Assembly: GCF_921293095.1 (NCBI RefSeq)
Contig: NC_060246.1
Coordinates: forward strand, 90,889,030-90,953,029
Direction: 5' to 3'
Length of the DNA: 64,000 nt
From: Ischnura elegans
Lineage: Eukaryota; Arthropoda; Insecta; Odonata; Coenagrionidae
Position numbers and translations under genes: made by a program. Position 1 is the stretch's first letter. Each line of letters begins with the position of its first letter. Positions 12,495-23,263 of this stretch are shown here, one piece after another. The notes beneath the pieces were generated by a model, which saw nothing but the letters and a program-made list of their open reading frames with translations, searched no databases and was not told the DNA's origin.

Positions 12495-12710
12495 AAATAA
12501 TACAAACTTTTATTGACTAAGCCTCCTGAAAGATTAAGTAAAACAATTATTTTAACTTAAAAGTGCTTCGTGTGGCTCACTGTGTTTATGTGTTACAAAT
12601 GGCTTACTTGTTAGTGGTCCAGAAGCACATTCATCTCATAATAATTACATTATCCCCAAGCTAAGCGGCGTGATACAGAAGGATCTTTCCGCAAGGTCGC
12701 GGAACCCCAG
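12495..12710 (+). repeat. Direct repeat unit 2, followed by a SINE fragment
   Basis: Second unit of the repeat at 12137-12285, with the same start and the same GGCGTGATACAG end. From about 12689 the sequence CCGCAAGGTCGCGGAACCCC and then CAGAGATAGAA matches the SINE material at 11104-11134. Confidence 0.5.
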
Positions 12711-13300
12711 AGATAGAACGAGAAGGGGAGCAGGTTGGAGGAGGGGGAATAGGGAGAGGGAATTCTGGGCGGGGGTGGGGAAGGAGTTGGATTTCCTGCC
12801 TCTCTGCTATGTCGACGCACTCACGCCCCCAACACAGCCGATGCAGCAGCCAGCCAGTAGCCTTCCCAGTTCCTTGAACCGGCTGCGAGCATCCTCCCCC
12901 AACCTCCCCATCCGTCCTCTCTAATCAGCTGATCGAGCTCCACTACGGCTCCCTCTACCCACGCGGCCCTCGTGTTCACTCGCGAAATGAAAAAGAGAAC
13001 CCAACAGCCGCCTCCCTCGCGCGCCGGGGTCGATGGAGGAATTTTCGCTAGGAGGGAGGCGTCTGTGTGGGAGGTGGGTGATGGCACGTATGTATGTAGA
13101 TCCGAATCGATAAGGTGGGAAGCGAATCTCCGACCTGCTCTTATAGCTGCTCCGTTTCTCCCTTTCGGCCGTTTTCTCAGAATCCCAACCTCGCTGCTGC
13201 ATCCGTGTTTATTTCCCATCAGGTCGATTGGTACGCTGCGGTGAGAGTGGGAATGCTTGCGAGTGATAGCACTTCTCGTCAAATGCCGCGGATTATTATT
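12711..13300. other. GC/CpG-rich segment, possible promoter or 5' region
   Basis: A strongly GC-rich block with many CG dinucleotides. It has overlapping open frames on both strands (for example 12821-13282 minus, 153 codons) that look like composition artefacts: no domain is recognisable and several frames are open at once. A CpG-island-like promoter for an unseen transcript is possible. One guess is an upstream promoter of Sans, about 9.5 kb away, but nothing in the sequence links them. Confidence 0.3.
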
Positions 13301-13491
13301 TTTTCTTTTTAAGATGACCCTTCTTTCCCTTTTCGACGTACGCTTAAAGTTATATCAATTCGACGTCGTATTTTGTCTTTATTCGCAACGAATTATTCCA
13401 CTGAAATCAAGCTATCATCCCGAAATTTACAAGTTTTGAAAAGTAGAACTTCGTCGACGTTTTACTTCGTAGTTTTTCGTGGCGTTCTGGG

Positions 13492-13712
13492 TTCGTGGAT
13501 CTTTCAATCTTACGAGTTTTAGTCTCGCTGATTGCCATAGGTTGACGTCAGTTTCGCCGAGATCCCACCGGGCGTCTTCAGGTCGAATTGACGACAGTTT
13601 CCCCGATAAGTCACTTCAACCTAAAGACGCCTGGTGAATCTGTCGTCAACCTCTGACAACCAACGCGACGAATGCCCGGAAGATGGGTAAATCCACGATT
13701 ACGTCTATATTT
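13492..13712. repeat. Foldback (hairpin) repeat
   Basis: The left arm contains GTTGACGTCAGTTTCGCC and GGGCGTCTTCAGGTCGAA. The right arm contains the inverse (TAAAGACGCCTGGTGAATC, then GTCGTCAACC). The outer ends, 'gttcgtggatcttt' and 'gggtaaatccacga', also pair. This is probably a MITE-like foldback; a related half copy is at 12370-12480. Confidence 0.55.
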
Positions 13713-14928
13713 TCCATTGTCTCAAATGTGAAATTTTAGCATCTGAGGTTAAATTCTCAAAAATAAGATAGAATAAAATGTTGGCAAAGGTGTAATTTTT
13801 ATTCACTGAAAATTTCAATGTGATAGCGTCAGTTTTACACAAGTAAGACGTCACGAAAAAGACACTTCGAGCGAGTGTTATAGGGCCCCCTTAAACGCTC
13901 GCAAATGAGGGAGTTACGTTGCAACGTCGTCACGAGTTGCAGGAAAGAGACGTCACCACGTGCGCAAGTAATTCAACTGCGAGAGCTCCCGTGAAGTATC
14001 TCATTAGAAAGATGAATAGTGAAGAAATAATGAAAAATAAGAGACCAGTTGATTTGAAATAACCGATAATTTTTTTCAAAGTAATGCTCTCAGAATTTGA
14101 TTTGGTGAAAAACCTTCCTTCCCCTCGAGTTGATGAATTAATTGATGCATCTGTGCGAGGAAATAAATCAATTGAATTGACTTATCGGTCTCATTAAGTT
14201 CTTATCATTCACCAGTGTCAACTTTTCATATGCTCACGCAGAGCAATGAGGTTTCCTCTGGCTTTATCGCGGAGTTCATTTTTTTTTGTCCTGAAGTTCG
14301 GCTGGAATAAATATATGGCTTATTTTTTTCATTCTTAAGCCTTACACGAAAATGGAATGTGTCAAAGTCGAAGAAAGAAATACGTATTACCAGCTCAATC
14401 GGATCTGTATAACGTTTTAGCGAGCTGCTGTTATACGCTCATGAAATCTTTTCATTCTTCGCATTAAATACTTTTTAAATGTGTTGATTTAGCGGATCTA
14501 AGTAACTGCATACCAAAGCTGAAGTAACTGTTGGCGGAAGTACTTGTTGCATCTACTGGCAACACCTTTATATGCCGTTCTTTTCAAATATCTGTTTCTC
14601 ATTGAGCGATGATTAAAAGAACTTCTTAGAAAAGATACGGATTTCAATATAGCCAAAGACCCAAGCTTCCTCCGTACTGAAGTATGTGGGAAGTACTTGC
14701 AGCGTTGATACTACCGCGCCGGCGATATACCGTTGATCGATCTCTTTTGTGGCACCATCTGGGATGTGCATCTCGTAGCGCATTTAGGCTAGTACGCAAA
14801 CCTCACTTAGCTTCCATGACAATAATTTGAAATGATTACCCAGGAAAGAGATAAAATAACATCATATCTAAACTTTTCTATTGCATGATAGTATCAGCAT
14901 GCGGAGCATCAGGGGAGCCTGGTTGCCT
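13713..14928. other. Intergenic, no recognised gene
   Basis: AT-rich, apart from a slightly CG-richer stretch at 13840-13990. No convincing frame or repeat structure. Confidence 0.4.
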
Positions 14929-15317
14929 GGTGGAGTGTCTCGAAACTATGGCCCGCGGGCCACATACTACCCGACACATGATTTCATCCGGCCCGCCAAA
15001 AAAAATCCCTGTGTGTTCACTCACAGTTATTACAATTGGTTCATCTCATCTGGAACCTAATTTTAATGAAATTTTGAAGACAAAACGACAGTTTCATTAG
15101 TCATACTAATTCGGTTGCATAAAACTAAATGCAAAAATCTATTTAGTTTACCCTGATTTTTCCCAACAAGATATTTTTTCCATGTTCATTCTCTAATTTT
15201 TGATGAAATTAAACTACTGGCACTGCTTTGTTTTTGTTTGTTTTTTATTCCTTCGATCCGCATAAATGTGGGAAATACTTCATGTGGCCCTTACATTGAA
15301 AAATTTGGAGACCCCTG
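14929..15317. mobile_element. Non-autonomous hAT-like element (Charlie/SPIN-style ends) inserted in a tRNA-like repeat
   Basis: The right end reads TTTGGAGACCCCTG. The left end has the imperfect inverse GAGTGTCTCGAAAC, followed by the GGCCCGCGGGCCACA block; GGCCCGCCA recurs at 14991-14999 and CATGTGGCCC at 15281-15290, as is common in such elements. An 8-bp near-duplication, GCCTGGTG / GCTTAGTG, flanks it, and the right copy is part of a tRNA A-box-like sequence (GGCTTAGTGGGTAGATCGC). The left end is eroded, so that border is uncertain by a few bases. Confidence 0.55.
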
Positions 15318-15480
15318 GCTTAGTGGGTAGATCGCTTGGCTGTATATCGAAGGATCCAGAGTTTAAGTTTCGTACAAAAATCGTAGAAGTGAGTGGAGGC
15401 AGGAAAAAAGGAACTGCCTTCCTTACCCTGATTGTATGGAATGCAATCTCTGTGACTTAAGAAGAGGTATGACCTAACGT
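15318..15480 (+). repeat. tRNA-derived SINE-like repeat interrupted by the hAT-like element
   Basis: A-box-like GGCTTAGTGGGTAGATCG followed about 30 bases later by a degenerate B-box (AGTTTAAGTTTCG). The sequence to the left of the hAT-like insertion (CCTGGTTGCCTGGTGG) may be the other part of the same repeat. Confidence 0.35.
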
Positions 15481-16196
15481 GTCCAAAACAGCATTCGGGT
15501 ACACTCACTGAATGAGATATGAAGCATGTTCTTTTATTTAAGCGACTTATGGTGTACAAGTGTATCGTGAGTACATTAGGCTGGCAAAGCACAGCAGCAT
15601 GCAAAGTTTCTAGTCCTAGTTGAAGAGAGACCAATTACTTTTCTCGTGCTGTGTATTGTTTCCTATAGATACCAGTTTCCTAGATAAACCTGGAAAATCG
15701 CGCTGCCTGGCTCGAGTTGCGTGGACTGAAGTCTTTATTGAAAGCTCGATTCGCGGTTTTCCTCATTCAGTAGGTAGCTCTTTGACCTCAGGAATTAGGC
15801 TACGATGTCGTTCCTTCGTCGCACGTGTCAGTTGGACTGTTATCTCAACTATTCGCGCGCAGTTGATGATTTGTGCGCATTTATGTGAAATGTAGGACAC
15901 CATACAAAGGAGTCTGGAATTTATGAAAATCAATTCCTTGTTGAATAATATGTACTTAGTAACGTAACAGTCGGGCTTCCCTTTTAATCTTTCTGAATGC
16001 CACCTTGTATATATTCCCACGAAATGAAAGAAAATTTCCATTTCAATCTTATCATAAAAAATAGTATGCAGATGAAGATGATTCCTTTTGATAGTGTGGC
16101 TGTTATTTTAAGAATGAAATAAGACAAGAGAACAATCCGAATCATTATAAATATCCGATTGATGTCGTCAATAATCACATAAATTTCATACTGTAT

Positions 16197-16485
16197 CAGT
16201 GGCGTATACAGACGGGGCGAAGTGACTTCACACGCTCAATAACATGGATTTGTCTCTCTCTAGCTAGGGCTAGAAACCTAGTATGCTGCTGAGTTTTGCA
16301 TGCATTATGTACTCACCATACACTGCCACACCATAAGTCGCTTAAATAAAAGTATGCGGGGACTATAACCCCCACGTGGGTATTCAATTTAAAATAAATA
16401 AAATGGTAATATTGTTCTGTTGTCGAATATATACAGGAGAGGAAAGCTCCCTGGCCCCCGTATTTTCCCTATCCTGTATCCGCTG
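16197..16485. mobile_element. Short terminal-inverted-repeat element, hAT-like ends
   Basis: The left end is CAGTGGCGTATACAGACGGGG and the right end is the imperfect inverse CCTGTATCCGCTG. The body is AT-rich between G/C-rich ends, like the other small elements in this window. I could not find a convincing 8-bp target duplication, so confidence is lower than for 4516-4793. Confidence 0.4.
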
Positions 16486-16559
16486 CAGTGCTATATTGAA
16501 CATGAAGAACTTTTATTACCGAGCATTACATTTATAATTGCATCCTTCTTTCGAATGCA

Positions 16560-17060
16560 TGAATTTAATTTAGGGTAAACGACCCGATTGACAACGACTT
16601 TCGATCGAATCAAGTGACACGCTCTTCCAGTGTTTCCGCAGCAATCAAAATTTCTTCACTCGCTTGAAATAATTCCGCGCAAATTTCATTCGCGACCACC
16701 GTTTCACCTCATTGTGGCTCCGTCATGGAAGGCAGGCGTGTTGTTGTGTCGGCAAACTCCGTCGCTCAATTGTTTTCCCCGTTGAGAATTCTCCAACCTT
16801 GATACGTGTTCGGCACGCGGTCGTTCCGGGACTCACGTCTCGACTCCTTTGCGAGTGAAAATGGAAAAAGAATCGATTTTCCGCGGTCGTGCCTAACACG
16901 ACTTGAGCTGAGCCAATCGATTGGCAAAGGACGCGTGAATAACGAGCGCCTCCCTACCAGTGTGGGAGAGGGCGTCGAGTGCGCACTTGAAGATGTTTTC
17001 CCTCGTCGTCGAGTCCTCTCCGCTCATTTCTTTGCAATAACCCGATTGATTGCTGATATT
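16560..17060. other. CpG-rich intergenic segment
   Basis: Many CG dinucleotides and an open frame of 100 codons at 16806-17108 (+) that matches no family I know. This may be a promoter or old CpG-rich repeat. 15480-16196 and 17060-18246 around it hold only short unrecognised frames, plus C/G-rich patches at 17270-17370. Confidence 0.3.
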
Positions 17061-18246
17061 TCTAGCACCTTATCAGCTAAAAAGCCATTTGAGTGTTTAA
17101 TGACTTAATTAATGTTAATTTTTACTTGCTTTTAAGATAATTTACTTTCCGCAAGATCGCCCAGTATGGAAAATACCATAGGTACTCTCAGGATGACGTG
17201 ATACACTATTTATAATCCCTACTAAGGCCGTGGATTACGGAGGGATCGGTTTATCAAGGGGATTAAACCCCTCCGAAATGTTAGGAAAAAAAACTTTGGT
17301 GTCCCCTCTCAAATGGGAACCCCCCACGAAATGAATTTATCCCTCTAAAAATCCCCCTTCGAAAATATGTCTACTACTTTAGTAGCTGCAGCCTCCACAG
17401 CTTATAAGCTCTTGAGTATTTGGTGGCAGAATTAATGTCGATTTTTTTGTTGGGAAAAAATTTAATTTCCACCACATTACCTTTTATGGGCATTGCTTTG
17501 AGTATTCTTGGGCTTATTATGTTGGGTTCTACTTCATAATCGTTTTAGTTTTGTTTTTTTATTCTCTCTCTGCTGGCATGTACTCCTATGACTGACAATT
17601 CGTGATACCTACGAATGTACCAACGAAGACATGCGGCAGAATCGTGAACTTCTCGCGAATCATATCCGCCCTTGCATTGGATTATCAGTGCATTGTGAGC
17701 GGTGAAGTAAAATGGGCTAGTGACCCATGTCCGGGGTTGTCTCTTTATCGCCGAGCGCCCGTGAAATACGTAGATCACTTAATTTCCATTTATTTCTCTT
17801 TCCCACATATCAATGTTTCTATTTAGGCTGATTATGATGGCGACGTGCGTTGATGGGCTCAGTAGATGATACCCTGTCTTTTATAATCATGAGTCCAATA
17901 TTCTGGGGATCGCAGTCTTTTGTATTGTACGAGGCTGAGATCATAGCTGCACCTACTTGAATGAGTGAATTATTGCCAACTCTTTCGGCTCTCAATCTAC
18001 ACTAGGTGAGCTTCAGTCTGTCCTATAGTTTCTGTAGGGGTTATTTTTATTAAGGAGATCATTAATACATAGTATGTTTCAGTTGGCCTGAGCAATGGAG
18101 TTAGCAGTATTCCATATTGCAATAGGATATGATGGAATAAAAATGAAGATGGATTTGGTTCATTCTCACAAACCAATGAGATGAGCAGGATTAGTTTCAC
18201 CGGCTACAGATGGAGGAAAAATTATTGGCTAATAAGTCCTTGAAGC

Positions 18247-18603
18247 ATGCTGAACTGGATTAGGAATACGAGTCTGCATGTATGGCACCACTTAGTTTCC
18301 CGCAAAAACAACAATGCCCGCCATTTGCCTGCTAAACATCAGCCCCCAGCAGCTCTTAAAACTAGTCAAATGCCCAAACCTACCGAGAAAATATTATTCA
18401 AATACAGCGGGCTAAGTTTTCCCTCAATGCGTAAAGATCTTACACGTAAACGTTTGTCAAAAATTCATCGAAAAGGACGAAGAACGCACAATGCATTTAG
18501 AAAACTCAGCGAATTTTCTCATCAATCGGACATTAGATATTCTTGGAAGACAGTATATTTACATCAACGTGGGAATGATAGTGAAACGCCAGGCATTAGT
18601 TAG
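18247..18603 (+). other. Unrecognised open frame, possibly a decayed retrocopy
   Basis: A 118-codon frame rich in Lys, Arg, Ser and His, with no domain I recognise. The same frame continues after the TAG stop with further protein-like sequence (VNMSAIPRTPVEPVPDKR, then KDKTVWGQVGYIGFIKPL) broken by stops. This could indicate an intron-less pseudogene. No splice sites, start context or partner exons were found. It may equally be chance. Confidence 0.2.
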
Positions 18604-19559
18604 GTGAATATGTCTGCAATTCCTCGAACACCTGTTGAGCCTGTTCCTGACAAACGGGTAAAGAGCAAAGAGAAGTAGATATCGACTAAGGACAAAACTG
18701 TTTGGGGACAGGTGGGCTATATCGGTTTCATAAAACCTCTGACCTTAGGATAACAATGGATTGAATTGTGAACACTACGAGAAGGCAATATGCTGCCCTT
18801 GCTATCTCGCAGCCAGCTGTTTTGCTCAATGCTTGGCTATTAAGCACCACGGAACAATAGGTTTGGCAGCTGGAGTGAATATCTCAAGCATTTGAATGGT
18901 AAAGAATGAAAGTGATTTATCTAATAATGTTTATTTTCATCGTCTGACATCATTCGTTACGTCACTTCGATAGAATACAGTGTTTTGTATTACGCGCAGA
19001 CACGTCGTATCATCTCACAGTGGGTGCAATGAGGCTAAATGAAATTAACACACGCTAAATGTAATGCAAAGTTATCCAACAATGCTAAGAGAATAATTGA
19101 GTCAAATCGTCCCGACTCTAGGTTTGGCCAGAGTTAAGGTGAAAAGAGAAAAAAAAACAATTCTCGCGATAATTTGAGTAGGCTTGGCCTCGCCTCAAGT
19201 GTATCGAGTGGGTATGTTGTGATCTTTAAGTAGGCAATTCAGTGAAAAAGTTTTCCTCGTCTTGCTTGAAGTACAATTGAAGATTAAAGAGAATGAATTG
19301 CACTGTTTTAATTTTGGATAGTCTACATTTTTCGTACTATTTTTAAATTGTTCTACCGGCAGGTTTTTAATTTAGATCTATATAGATATATTCTAGATAG
19401 AAATTTCAAATTTTCTACTCATCAGTTACAGAGCGTTTTGTGGATCATCGCGACCTTTCATCTCTCCCACATTTAATTTCCCTCTTCATTTCACGGTAAG
19501 GCCTATTTATTTTCATTCTATGTATGAAATCTAAGATATTTCTCCCCCTCCTCTAAGAT

Positions 19560-20300
19560 TGTTTCCTGTTATATTTTTTAACATATCCTCCCAGTATTCG
19601 GCCCAGCCAGACCCATTGTGTCCTCCCTATCTCCTCTAGAAGTTTCCTATCCTAACCCACTATATCGAGCACTTCCTCGTTCCTTTTTCTCTCCATCCAT
19701 CTCATCTTCTGCATTCTTCTCCGCCGCACATCTTGAATGCGTCCTCTATTTTCACAGTCTCCTTCCATTGGGTCCACGTTTCCGCGCCGTAAAGCTCAAC
19801 CTTCCAGATCAGACTATTCTCTATCCTTTCCTGAACACCCCCACACAACGATCCTCTCATATATTAGTTGAAATTTATGAACGCCTCCTTTGCTGACACA
19901 ATTCCCTTCCTAATATCATTAGTGATGTGTCCGCTTTCCTCTAGTGTAAAACCAAAATAGCTGAACCACTCCACCACTCAATATTGTGACCGCCTATTTT
20001 ATAGTGAGCCTCATGTTCCATGCTCGCAATGCTTTGCGGAACCTCTTACCTTGGTCTTATTGTTATTGATATTTACGCGATATTGTCATCGCAGATTACC
20101 TAACGATTCAATTGGTGCCTGCCACTCTTTTGCCGGCTATTAAATCAACGCTTGATAATCCGCAAACCCCACTGACTACAACAATCCCCAGACACCGAGA
20201 GCCGCTACATTGCTAAGCTCTTCCCTAGTCTTCTCTTAACTAGCTTACGCAACGATCCTTTCATTACCTTGAACTTTCTCCCTCGTGTATTTGTGCCATG
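19560..20300 (-). pseudogene. Decayed non-LTR retrotransposon RT/C-terminal region
   Basis: On the minus strand, in shifting frames, one reads RVNINNNKTKVRG, then FTLEESGHITNDIRKGI with AKEAFINFN, then WMERKRNEEVLDIVG followed by DRKLLEEIGRTQW. These are the post-catalytic blocks (thumb, 'YLGF..EE.GHI...I..RI..AK.AF', C-terminal 'NEEVL..VGE.R.LL..I') of the same LINE group found at 4802, 11520, 40880 and 42318. Several stops and frameshifts make it a pseudogene. Confidence 0.62.
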
Positions 20301-22523
20301 CAAATAAAATTTTAATCTGTTGTATTTGACTACTTAAAACTGCAAATATTATCTAAAAATCATGGCGTTCAATTCACATAACATATATCCAACCTTTTTT
20401 CTGTTTCCAAAAGTTAAACCGTACGCAAATACTAAGACGAACCGGCGCGTTCAATAGTTCTCCAAGAAATACACATTAGTGGTTATTTAAATGCCTCTTG
20501 ATTATATGGCGCAGGAGTAGGGCCCATAAACGACTTAAAATATGCCATCGTATTTGTTGACGCCTCCAGCACGCAACTGGAATGACCATGTGAAGTTTTG
20601 CTCGGGACCCAGGAGTCTGTCGTGCTATTGTTAAATCCTGAGAATACGTAACCTTTAGGGTCAGCGAAAAGTTTCGCAACTTTTGGAGGATTAATTTATG
20701 CTCAGCTTTGTATTCAAACGAAGTTAATTATTTTTCCTTGCTTCAGATCGAGCGACTTGCTGTTGAGATGCCGTGTTCCATTATGTCCGCACGGAAATCC
20801 TAGCGAAAATTCTCTCACAAATATACGGAGGCAATTTAGAAAGCGAGACGCTTTGGGTGCGAAGGCGAGGAAGTCCCTCGGCCCGTTGCGAAAGCACTTG
20901 AAGGGGTCCGGCGCACTATGGTGGAAAATGTTGCAGAAAAAATTACGCCCTCTCTGACACAATGCTGCCGCGGTGTTGCAGTTTCTTTTTGGAAGGGAAG
21001 GAAACCGTGGCGGAACTCGGGCGGTTCGCAATGAGAGAGAGAAGGAAGAAATGGCTGTATATGCAGTTCCGGCCCCTCGTGCGGGCTGCATTAATTTTCC
21101 GGCTCTCCACGCCATTGAAATTCTTTCCCCTTTCGTTCTGCTCTGTCTAACCTCTCATGCATACCTATACGTTTCCGGTGCGACTGAGATACCTAATGAG
21201 CACGCTTCTGCGAATTAGATTTTTGGATTCTGTCACAGGGTGTTCAGTAGGGTGTTGCTTATTTATTTATTTTTTCTCGGATTTTTGATTTCTACCTCTT
21301 AAAATATGCTATGGGGTACAGGATGGATATCCTAAAAAAATTCAACCCGATTGTTTAACATTTAAAGGTCGTTCAAGGAGCATAAATTCAATAGCATTCA
21401 AATTTCCTGATTTTAGGAAATAGCATCATTTTCAGGGGTAGCGCACAATTAAAGGGCCTAATTTCGCTCCATTTTTACATCCGCACAACAGTTTTCCAGG
21501 AATACAGTACTTTTCCGCGAGTTACAGCCACGCCTCAAGCCCCTAACGGCGAAATAATTCTAGCATAAATCAGGGTTTCCAGGGAAATGTAACAAAACTC
21601 CCGGGTTAATCTTACGTGATTACTGCAGTATATAAGAATTTGAAACATCCAAAATTACTTCAACACTTTTAAATAACATTTTATTTATGTATTATTTTAC
21701 GTTCCTAATTTAAATTTCTCTGACACAATGATGCCGCGGTTTTCCATTTTTTTGCTTTCATTTTTTAAAATCATCAATACATTAATATTAAATAAATATT
21801 TCAGCGCTCAAATAATTCGATAAACCCGAATCGGGGTTTGGATTTAGTTACGTGAAAATTAATTGAGTGCAATTAGTAACTGGGAATTATCTACGCTTGT
21901 AGTACCTTTTATAGAGCTTCAAGTAAAGTCACACCGATTCAATCAGTTATTATGCTGAATTCAGAAGCGTTCATGTGTAGTTCTTTTTGTGTTTCTTTTA
22001 TTTAGTTCCCGCAATTTTTTCCAATATCTTCTACTTTTCTTTCCTTGTCTTATTACTAGTTTCCTTTGATTAAAGAAATAAGAATTAATCTTTACCTTTT
22101 AAAGGGTGATGGATTTATCAGTCGCGCAGCCTCTCACTGGAAAAGCCCCATAAATATATGAAATGAAGGCAACAGCCAACCGAGAGGTGAAAAGGGGTTC
22201 AAGTCCCCCAGAAATAGCTAGGGGGAGCCTGGTCCTCCTACTTAAGTGGTATTTTTTCCGAAAAAAAGTACGAAACTTGTGCATTCAAGTAAAATGAAAA
22301 CAAAAATATCAAAAGTTTAAATAAATCATAGTCTTAAATAGTACTTAAAGTTTTGTTTCCAGTGGCTAATTAAAAGAAATTTTCCCGGGAACCTCCGTGT
22401 TTCACTGGGGTATTCCGGAGTCCCCAAACCCCTGGCAGGTTTTCTGCCTCCCTCCCCCACAACATGAAACTGTAAACTTCGCACATGTTGATTGTCGTTT
22501 TTGCTCTCTCATATCATTCACAG
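20300..22523. other. Non-coding region upstream of the first visible Sans exon
   Basis: No convincing coding exon. A GC-richer block at 20740-21200 has overlapping frames on both strands without recognisable domains. A 25-bp direct repeat with core TCTGACACAATG, then TGCCGCGGT, occurs at about 20952 and 21717. The missing first coding exon of Sans (about 55 residues by comparison with the family) was looked for by eye and not found here. Confidence 0.35.
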
Positions 22524-23263
22524 AGGTAAACCAGACAAAGCGGACAACTTCGGTAACACGGCCCTGCACTTCGCCGCCGGGCGCGGGTACATGCCGTGCG
22601 TCACCTTTCTGGTCAACTTCGGCGTGAACCTGTGGGCGCTGGACATAGACGGCCACACGCCTAAGGAAGTCTCGGCGATGAACGGAAGGGAAGAAGTGCT
22701 GCGATTCCTCGACGCGGCCGTCGCGAAAGAGCTGGCCAACGACAAGAAAGGGGTGAGGGCCAAGCAGGAGAAGGCCAAGAAGGACGCGGAGAAGAGGGCG
22801 AAACAGCTGGAGAAGATTCAGAAGAAGGCGAGGAAGGCGGCCGAAAAGGAAGAGGTGAACATGAGGAAGGCACGGAAGAAGATGGTCACGCTGGACAACA
22901 CTGTGGTGTCGACGGAGGGCGTGATGCCACACAGGCCGTCGACGATCCTCTTGGGATTGCGGAGGGCGGGAAAGACGAAGGGAAGCATGAACGGAACCAG
23001 CACGCTGGCCACAGCAGAGGTTTCCTCCAGCCCCAAGTTTTCGGAGATAGTCAACAGGGGGACGAATAGGCCGCCCACCGGAGTGCAGAAGAGGGTGCAG
23101 CAGAAGAAGAACCAACTAGTGAATGCGGCGCCGAGGAGGAGCAGTGGAGGCACCTTCAAGATCGGAGAGGTGGAGGAAGGAGGAAAGAGATCGATCAGGA
23201 GTCTCACTGGTCTTCAGAGGGACTCGGAAGTGATATATGTCGGGTCATATGACACGCAAGGGG
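22524..23263 (+). CDS. Sans: Sans exon A: ankyrin repeats, coiled coil, central region
   Basis: The acceptor is ATATCATTCACAG just before 22524 and the donor is GTGAGT at 23264. The exon enters in phase 2 (its first base A completes a codon before GKPDKADN) and leaves in phase 1. It is much more GC-rich than its surroundings and than the later Sans exons. It encodes the last ankyrin repeats, about 60 residues of charged helical sequence and the GGTFKIG/RSLTGLQ part of the central region. Confidence 0.92.

Noticed and set aside
12821-13282. 153-codon minus-strand open frame in a GC-rich block
   Set aside because: Several frames are open on both strands at once, as expected from GC composition; no domain, start context or splice partner.
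18001-18240. Possible nuclear mitochondrial insertion
   Set aside because: The AT-rich sequence superficially resembled mtDNA, but no mitochondrial protein or rRNA could be read in any frame.
22402-23115. 237-codon minus-strand frame opposite Sans exon A
   Set aside because: Antisense shadow of the GC-rich Sans exon, whose + strand reading is clearly the family protein.
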